Positions 59,117-64,000 of a DNA stretch of 64,000 nt are shown one piece after another. The stretch lies in assembly GCA_002007465.1 (NCBI GenBank), contig LNAC01001806.1:26055-90054 (forward strand). The letters run 5' to 3'. Made by a program: the position numbers and the translations under genes. This stretch comes from Ailurus styani. Its lineage: Eukaryota > Chordata > Mammalia > Carnivora > Ailuridae. The notes beneath the pieces were generated by a model. The model did no database searches and was not told the DNA's origin. It saw only the letters and a list, made by a program, of their open reading frames with translations. The first letter of the stretch is position 1; each line of letters begins with the position of its first letter.

Positions 59117-59938
59117 GCCCCCACGAGCTGCTGGTGGGGGTGCAAGACGGTAAGAGGGCTTTGGAAGACGGATTGGTGAGAAATGAACTGAACATTGAAC
59201 TGAACGTTGAACAGAGAACTGAGCATCCTCTTACCCAACAACCCAGCAACCATGCTCTGTTGTATTTACCCAAAGAAGTTGAAAACTGAAGTCCACACAA
59301 AACCTGCACACGGATGTTTACAGCAGCTTTATCCATAAATGTCAAAACGGAAGCAACCAAATGTCCTTCAGCTGGTTCTGGATAAATGCGCTCTGGTCCA
59401 TCCAGATGTGGGATAATATTTAGTGCTGAGAAGAGAGGAACCATCAAGCCATGAGAAGACATGGAGGAATCTTCTCTGCATATTATTTAGTGAAAGCAGC
59501 CAAAAGGAAAAGGCTACATACCAGAATGGTCATATGGTTCCAGTGGTATGACTTTCTGGAAAAGTCAAAATTACGAAGACAGTAAAGCAAATCAGGGATT
59601 TCCGGGGGGATGAAGGGGGGGAAGAGCCCAGAGGATCTGGGGGCCGTGAAACAACTCTGCGTGACATACCATGATGTGTACTTATCATCAGACATTTGTG
59701 CAAACCCACAGGATGAACGACGCCGAGGATGACCTGATGCAGACTGTGGGCTCTGGGTGATGACGCCATGTCCACACACGTTCATCAGTCATAACAAGTG
59801 CACCATATGCTGCCGATGGTACAAGAGGCTGTGTATCTGATGGGGGCAGAGCGTCCATGGAAAGTATCTGTGCCTTCCTCTGAATTTTGCTATGAACCCG
59901 AAACGGCTCTAAAAGAAATAAAGTCTTTTTTTAAAAGG
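59117..59938 (+). mobile_element. Old L1 (L1M-type) 3' end
   Basis: Words in L1 order: cccaacaacccagcaaccat, tttacccaaagaagttgaaa, aacctgcacacggatgttta, aagccatgagaagacatgga, gactttctggaaaagtcaaa, catcagacatttgtgcaaac, ttcctctgaattttgctatg and ctaaaagaaataaagtcttt at the 3' end. It includes a small local tandem duplication of a 12-13-base GAACTGAACATT-type word at about 59,186-59,212. No coding capacity. Confidence 0.93.
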
Positions 59939-60294
59939 AAAAAGCTCTAGGTCTATGGAAGGAAGGAATCAAATGGAGCCCCCTGTCAAAGCTGTCAGCC
60001 CAGAAAGCCCATGACCTTGGGGGCAGGGCTTGCAAGAAGCCAGAGGCCTGGCCAGACGCCAGGTGGGAAGCGAATGTTCCCGTAAGTTCCAGCAGGGCGG
60101 GCACAGACGGCAGCTGAACCGCTCGTCCTGATCAGGAAGACAGGCGGAATGGGACCGCAGCCTGGGCAGAGAGGAAGGAAGGGCTTGCAGAGCAGAGGCA
60201 GTAAGAGCAGAGGGAACGGGGTTTGTGAAATCAGGAGCAGAACCAGGAACCAGGAAATGGAAAAACCATCGAGCAGGGGAACAAAACAAACGCT

Positions 60295-61335
60295 GGCTCT
60301 TAAAAAAAGTGAATAACTAAGAAAATAAACAAATACTTGGCAATGTAATTGAAAAATCGTGGCCCCAAATATTAATCAACATGGGAATTTAACTACGGGG
60401 AGAATCCGAACTTTCTGAAGCACGAGACAATACCACATAAATTCAATTGTAATGCGGCTGTCAAACCTGTACAAAAGGAACATTTTCAAAATAAAACAAA
60501 ATTGTCTCAAAATATATTAAAATACTGAGGAGTCCTACAACCTTTAACGAAAACAAATCACGAGAGAATGTAAGCTGCAGATGACATTACAGGTGATTTC
60601 TACCACGTTTCAAAGAAGACATCACCCATGGTTGAAACCAAACCAGAGTCAGTAGCAGAAGTTTAATTATAGGATATATAAGTGCAAACATTCTTGATAA
60701 AATATTTGCAAATAATACAGCAATGCATATTAATAAACACACCAAGAAATGCTTATAGTAACATTATAAGAACAGCTTAATGTTGGAACCCCCATGAATA
60801 TAATTCAACACATTCACTGACCAAAAGAAGAAATAATTTCAGTATTCTAGCAGATGCAGATAAAATATCGACAAAACTCAACAATCTCTTGAGATCCGAA
60901 AACAGACACAACCTGTAGCGCCTAAGTGTGGGGAGGACCTTCGCTAGCCTGACAAGTGGTATCTATGGAAGTCTCACCACGACTGTCACATCGTCCAAGG
61001 CTGCGAACGTGACTCAGATGCACCTGCTACTGTCCCTTGTCCCCTGCACTGTTGTACGGAGGAGTGTAGCCTGCAAACGAACCTGTGAGAATCACAGAGG
61101 AAGACAGGAAATGGGTGATATCTGCAGGCAATACTGTTTTCAACATCGAAAATCCAAGCAAGTCTATAGACCACTTAGAACACTGAGCGAGGCAAATGAA
61201 ATAGCATTTCATCGCCACATAACACATCACATTGTATCAATGTTTACAGGAATTTGGAGCAATAGGAACTCCATGCACTGGCGCTCACAGCGAGAGTTTA
61301 GTAACAGTTTGGGGGAGTGGTTTGACAAGGGCTAA
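60295..61335 (+). mobile_element. Very old L1-like ORF2 relic
   Basis: Scattered, ordered similarity to L1 ORF2: ttcttgataaaatatttgca, aatacagcaatgcatattaa, gcagatgcagataaaatatc, gacaaaactcaacaatctct, ctatggaagtctcaccacga and accacttagaac. Many stops and indels. Could be L1M or a HAL1-type element; the exact family is not resolvable by eye. Confidence 0.6.
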
Positions 61336-61336
61336 T

Positions 61337-61664
61337 AAAGGGGATGGTGTCAGGTGCCTGGGTGGGTCAGTGGGTTAAAGCCTCTGCCTTCAGCTCAGGT
61401 CATGATCTCAGGGTCCTGGGATCAAGTCCCGCATCGGGCTCTCTGCTCAGCAGGGAGCCTGCTTCCCCCCCCCCCCCCCGCCCCCCTCCCCCCCTTGGCG
61501 CTTTTNATCAAGTCCCGCATCGGGCTCTCTGCTCAGCAGGGAGCCTGCTTCCCCCCCCCCCCGCCTGCCTCTCTGCCTACTTGTGATCTGATCTCTCTCC
61601 CTGTGTCAAATAAATAAATAAAATCTTTTAAAAATTAAAAAACAAATAAAGATGACGGTGTCAG
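61337..61664 (+). mobile_element. CanSINE with internal duplication at a poly-C tract
   Basis: The head starts at about 61,354 (gtgcctgggtgggtcagtgg) and the tail aaataaataaataaaatctt ends at about 61,647. A direct repeat of 17 bases with three mismatches (61,337-61,353 and 61,648-61,664) is the likely TSD. The segment starting atcaagtcccgcatcgggct occurs twice (61,421 and 61,507), separated by C runs and a single N at 61,506, which points to an assembly artefact in the middle. Confidence 0.9.
61506..61506. other. Single undetermined base
   Basis: One N at the start of the second copy of a repeated SINE segment, next to long C homopolymers. Confidence 1.
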
Positions 61665-62294
61665 TCCCTATGACCCAGCAGTTCCAGATAACGTTCTTTA
61701 GAAAACTCACAAATATTCACAAATATGTATTATTAAAGATCCTCATTCCATCTAGTTTACAACATCAAAAATTAGGAACACCCTGGTTATTTCTCGGTGG
61801 GAAAATGTGGAGCTATAGAGAAGGAATAAAGATGGGCAAGAGACTGGATGCCAGCGTTAGGGCACGGGGGTTCCCTCTGGAGGGGGAGGGGAGAGGGTGG
61901 GCGCACACCCCCCGATTCACAGTTTTCTGCAGGGTTCCAGGTGTCTGAAATGTTTTATACGAAACTGAAATAGATCCATGCAGAGTGCACATGAAAGAAG
62001 AGAGAGAGAGAGAGTGAGGGAAAAGAGAGGAGACTAAACTAACCCATCCAGAAATAACCGTGATTATCCCTTACCATTTACAAAGAGCGTGATTGTCCTT
62101 GATTTGCTTACGCACCCACAGACACAAGCTCCACTTGTTTGACAAATGACAATCTACAACTAGATTTCTTTTAATGTGTACAAGGGCTGCATTATAAAAA
62201 TGGTTCCCTAGAGGTTTTCTTGACTAGCTTCAGTAAGGTGGCATGATAAGGAAGTATCTAGCAGGGGCCCTATGTGGTTTGCTACGACTTATCT
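61665..62294. other. No recognised feature
   Basis: Unique sequence with a short (GA)n at 61,999-62,015. Confidence 0.3.
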
Positions 62295-62400
62295 ATACTT
62301 TGCATAACATCCGCAGAGCACCTGCCATGTCAGGCATGATACTCAGGGCCAGAGTCACACAGTGAAGAACTCGGGTGTTCTGCCCTGGTGGAACTACAAA
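62295..62400 (+). repeat. Ancient mammalian interspersed repeat relic (family not named)
   Basis: Words gagcacctgccatgtcaggc and ttctgccctggtggaactac resemble the same consensus as 5075-5215. Confidence 0.25.
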
Positions 62401-63005
62401 GAACAGATATTTAAGGCTTCCTGTGTTAATTAATCGCTTGCATATTTATAAAGAGGAATTTCAGTTGATTGCAACATAGACTTACCGCACATATGTCTCC
62501 CATGATCTTGTTCACATTTGTTACTTTGCTGAGTAAATCCTCTGCTCATAGATAATTCCAAATAAAAGCTATTTTGGTGCCAAACTAGGGTATTTCACTA
62601 AAGGGCTCCAAAAAAGTCAGATTTACCAGTTTTGGTATATCTGTCATTGAAGTGAATTCTTGATGGAAAAATGCAATGTTCACTCTCTTTTATCGTTTTT
62701 TTACAAATGTCTAATGAGCAGCTACGGTTGTGCTGATTGCACTCAGTGCTAGAGGAGCGAGATGTTCCTCGGGCTCAGGTGCTTGCTGGAGGAGTGATAC
62801 AACCAACGGCCGAATGAATGAATGGCTGGACCATTACCTGAGTAGAAGCGGGACGTACTTTTACACCAGACTGTGAGGCAGGTAGCAATGGCGGGGGGGG
62901 TGGAATATTCCAGAAACACCCTTTTACCTAGGGAGCCTAGTTGATAAACAAGAGCACTGGCTTTTTTTCTTTTTCTTCCCTTAATCGTTAGTAGGGGAAG
63001 CATGG
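62401..63005. other. No recognised feature
   Basis: Unique sequence with a G run at 62,891-62,899. Confidence 0.3.
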
Positions 63006-63412
63006 AAATATATGCCCATGAGTTTTCTAACACTGGGCAAAAAACAAAATCATTCTTTTTGATGGCTGAATAATATATACATACACACAACATATAATAA
63101 TATATAATATTATGTTAATATACAATATTAATATGTAATACATAATAAAATATGTTGTTTATAATAATTAATCTATTATATAATATATAATATGATATAT
63201 ATATTATTCAGCCATCAAAAAGAATGATTTTGGTTTTTGTCCAATTGAAGAAAACTCATTTTATATTTATATATACACATATATGTATATACACACCACA
63301 TCTTCTGAATCTGTTCTTCAGACGATGGACACTCCGACAGTCTGCATAATTCGGCTACTGTTGATGATGATGCTATAAACATTGGGGTGCCTGTGCCCCT
63401 CTGAATTAGTGT
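63006..63412 (-). mobile_element. L1-derived segment rearranged into an AT-rich palindrome
   Basis: From 63,289 to 63,412 the plus strand is reverse-complement L1 (accacatcttctgaatctg, gatgctataaacattggggt). The L1 word tttttgatggctgaataata occurs in this orientation at 63,056-63,075 and in the opposite orientation at 63,201-63,221, forming a hairpin with an AT-rich centre. The rest is AT expansion. The L1 source is clear; the order of events is not. Confidence 0.75.
63046..63231. repeat. Inverted repeat: 34-base perfect arms, 118-base AT-rich spacer
   Basis: 63,046-63,079 is the exact reverse complement of 63,198-63,231. Weaker complementarity extends outward to about 63,006 and 63,268. The spacer (63,080-63,197) is almost purely A and T, with many TATA/ATAT words. 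Confidence 0.96.
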
Positions 63413-63805
63413 TTTCGTATTGGAGCAAATTATTCAGCCACAAAAAGAATGAAATCCTACTATTTTCAATGACATGGATAGAGCTAGAGATTATGATGCT
63501 AAACAAAATAAATCAGTCAGAGAAAGACAAATACTGATCTCACTCATATGTGAAATTTAAGAAACAAAACAAATGAGCAAAGTAAAATAAAGAGAGAGGG
63601 CAACAAACCGAGAAGTAGACCCCTAACTACAGAGAACACACGGATGGTCAGAGAGGAGGGGAGGGGGTGATGGGGACGTATGTGATGTGGATAAGGAGTG
63701 CACCTGTCATGATGAGCACCAGGTGTTGTATAGAATTGTTGAATCACTATCTTGTACCCCTGAAACCAATATAATACCATATGCTAACTGTACTGGAAAT
63801 AAAAT
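63413..63805 (+). mobile_element. Carnivore L1 3' end
   Basis: Plus-orientation late ORF2 and 3' UTR: aaattattcagccacaaaaa, caatgacatggatagagcta, cagagaaagacaaatactga, then the G-rich UTR and gatgagcaccaggtgttgta, ending in aaataaaataaaatgaaata. 5'-truncated. It directly abuts an oppositely oriented L1 piece, so it may be the 3' part of an inverted insertion. Confidence 0.92.
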
Positions 63806-63884
63806 AAAATGAAATACAATACATAAATCAAACAAAAATCACTCTATGCCAGTCGAAGGCAGTCTTGAGGAGGGCCTTGAAGAT

Positions 63885-64000
63885 GCCAAGGCCCCGCCCA
63901 CCCACTGGAGGTGACCCACCCCCCAAGCCCTGACCACCTGTTACCCAAGCTCCATGGCCCTGCCCACCTGATAGGGCTGGCCCCGCCCACTGCTGGAGCA
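63885..64000. repeat. GC-rich minisatellite-like repeat at window edge
   Basis: The word ggcccyGCCCACC/T recurs at about 63,890, 63,957 and 63,980, with other C-rich words between. Truncated by the window end, so unit length and array size are unknown. Confidence 0.5.

Overview
This window is nuclear DNA from a mammal, almost certainly an arctoid (caniform) carnivore and possibly a mustelid. The diagnostic evidence is seven copies of the tRNA-Lys-derived carnivore SINE (CanSINE/SINEC) with their pyrimidine-rich middle and AAATAAATAAAATCTTT-type tail, together with carnivore-type LINE-1 (L1) elements. The species call is an inference from these repeats. I see no convincing host protein-coding gene, rRNA or tRNA gene. 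The window reads as intergenic or deep intronic sequence in which retrotransposons, microsatellites, minisatellites and CpG-dense GC-rich blocks are the recognisable content.

Layout. 1-1543 is a piece of a young L1 ORF2 cut by the window edge and ending abruptly inside the reverse transcriptase region. 1.5-9.3 kb is mostly unique sequence with faint MIR-like relics and two CanSINEs. 9.7-11.4 kb holds a tail-only insertion-like A-rich tract and a GC-rich tandem-repeat block with a 537-base assembly gap. 13.5-17.3 kb holds a very old minus-strand L1, a MIR, a CanSINE and a 5'-truncated carnivore L1. 18.6-18.9 kb carries a diverged tandem duplication. 20.9-21.5 kb is an L1 with an inverted 5' end and a clean target-site duplication. 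23-31 kb is CpG-dense in patches (strongest about 29.6-30.8 kb) with one CanSINE. 32-40 kb is a pile-up of old L1s, two of them also carrying inverted 5' ends. 42.2-42.5 kb has an acidic trinucleotide-rich open frame on the minus strand. 46.97-52.77 kb is a near full-length L1 with both ORFs open, a 3' UTR, poly(A) and a 19-base target-site duplication. 59-61.7 kb holds two old L1 pieces and a mis-assembled CanSINE. 63-63.8 kb holds an L1-derived AT-rich palindrome and an L1 3' end. The last 110 bases look like the start of a GC-rich minisatellite.

How the parts work together. The only intact coding capacity seen is the L1 at 46,987-52,753. Its ORF1 protein (RNA-binding trimer) and ORF2 protein (endonuclease plus reverse transcriptase) form the machinery that copies L1 RNA and, in trans, CanSINE RNA into new sites. 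Most other elements here are products of that class of machinery: target-site duplications, A-rich tails, 5' truncations and twin-priming inversions are visible in the sequence. No novel multi-gene system was found. The notable items are the apparently intact L1, its close truncated relative 49.5 kb away in the same orientation, the inverted-end L1 insertions, the AT-rich palindrome and the orphan acidic open frame.
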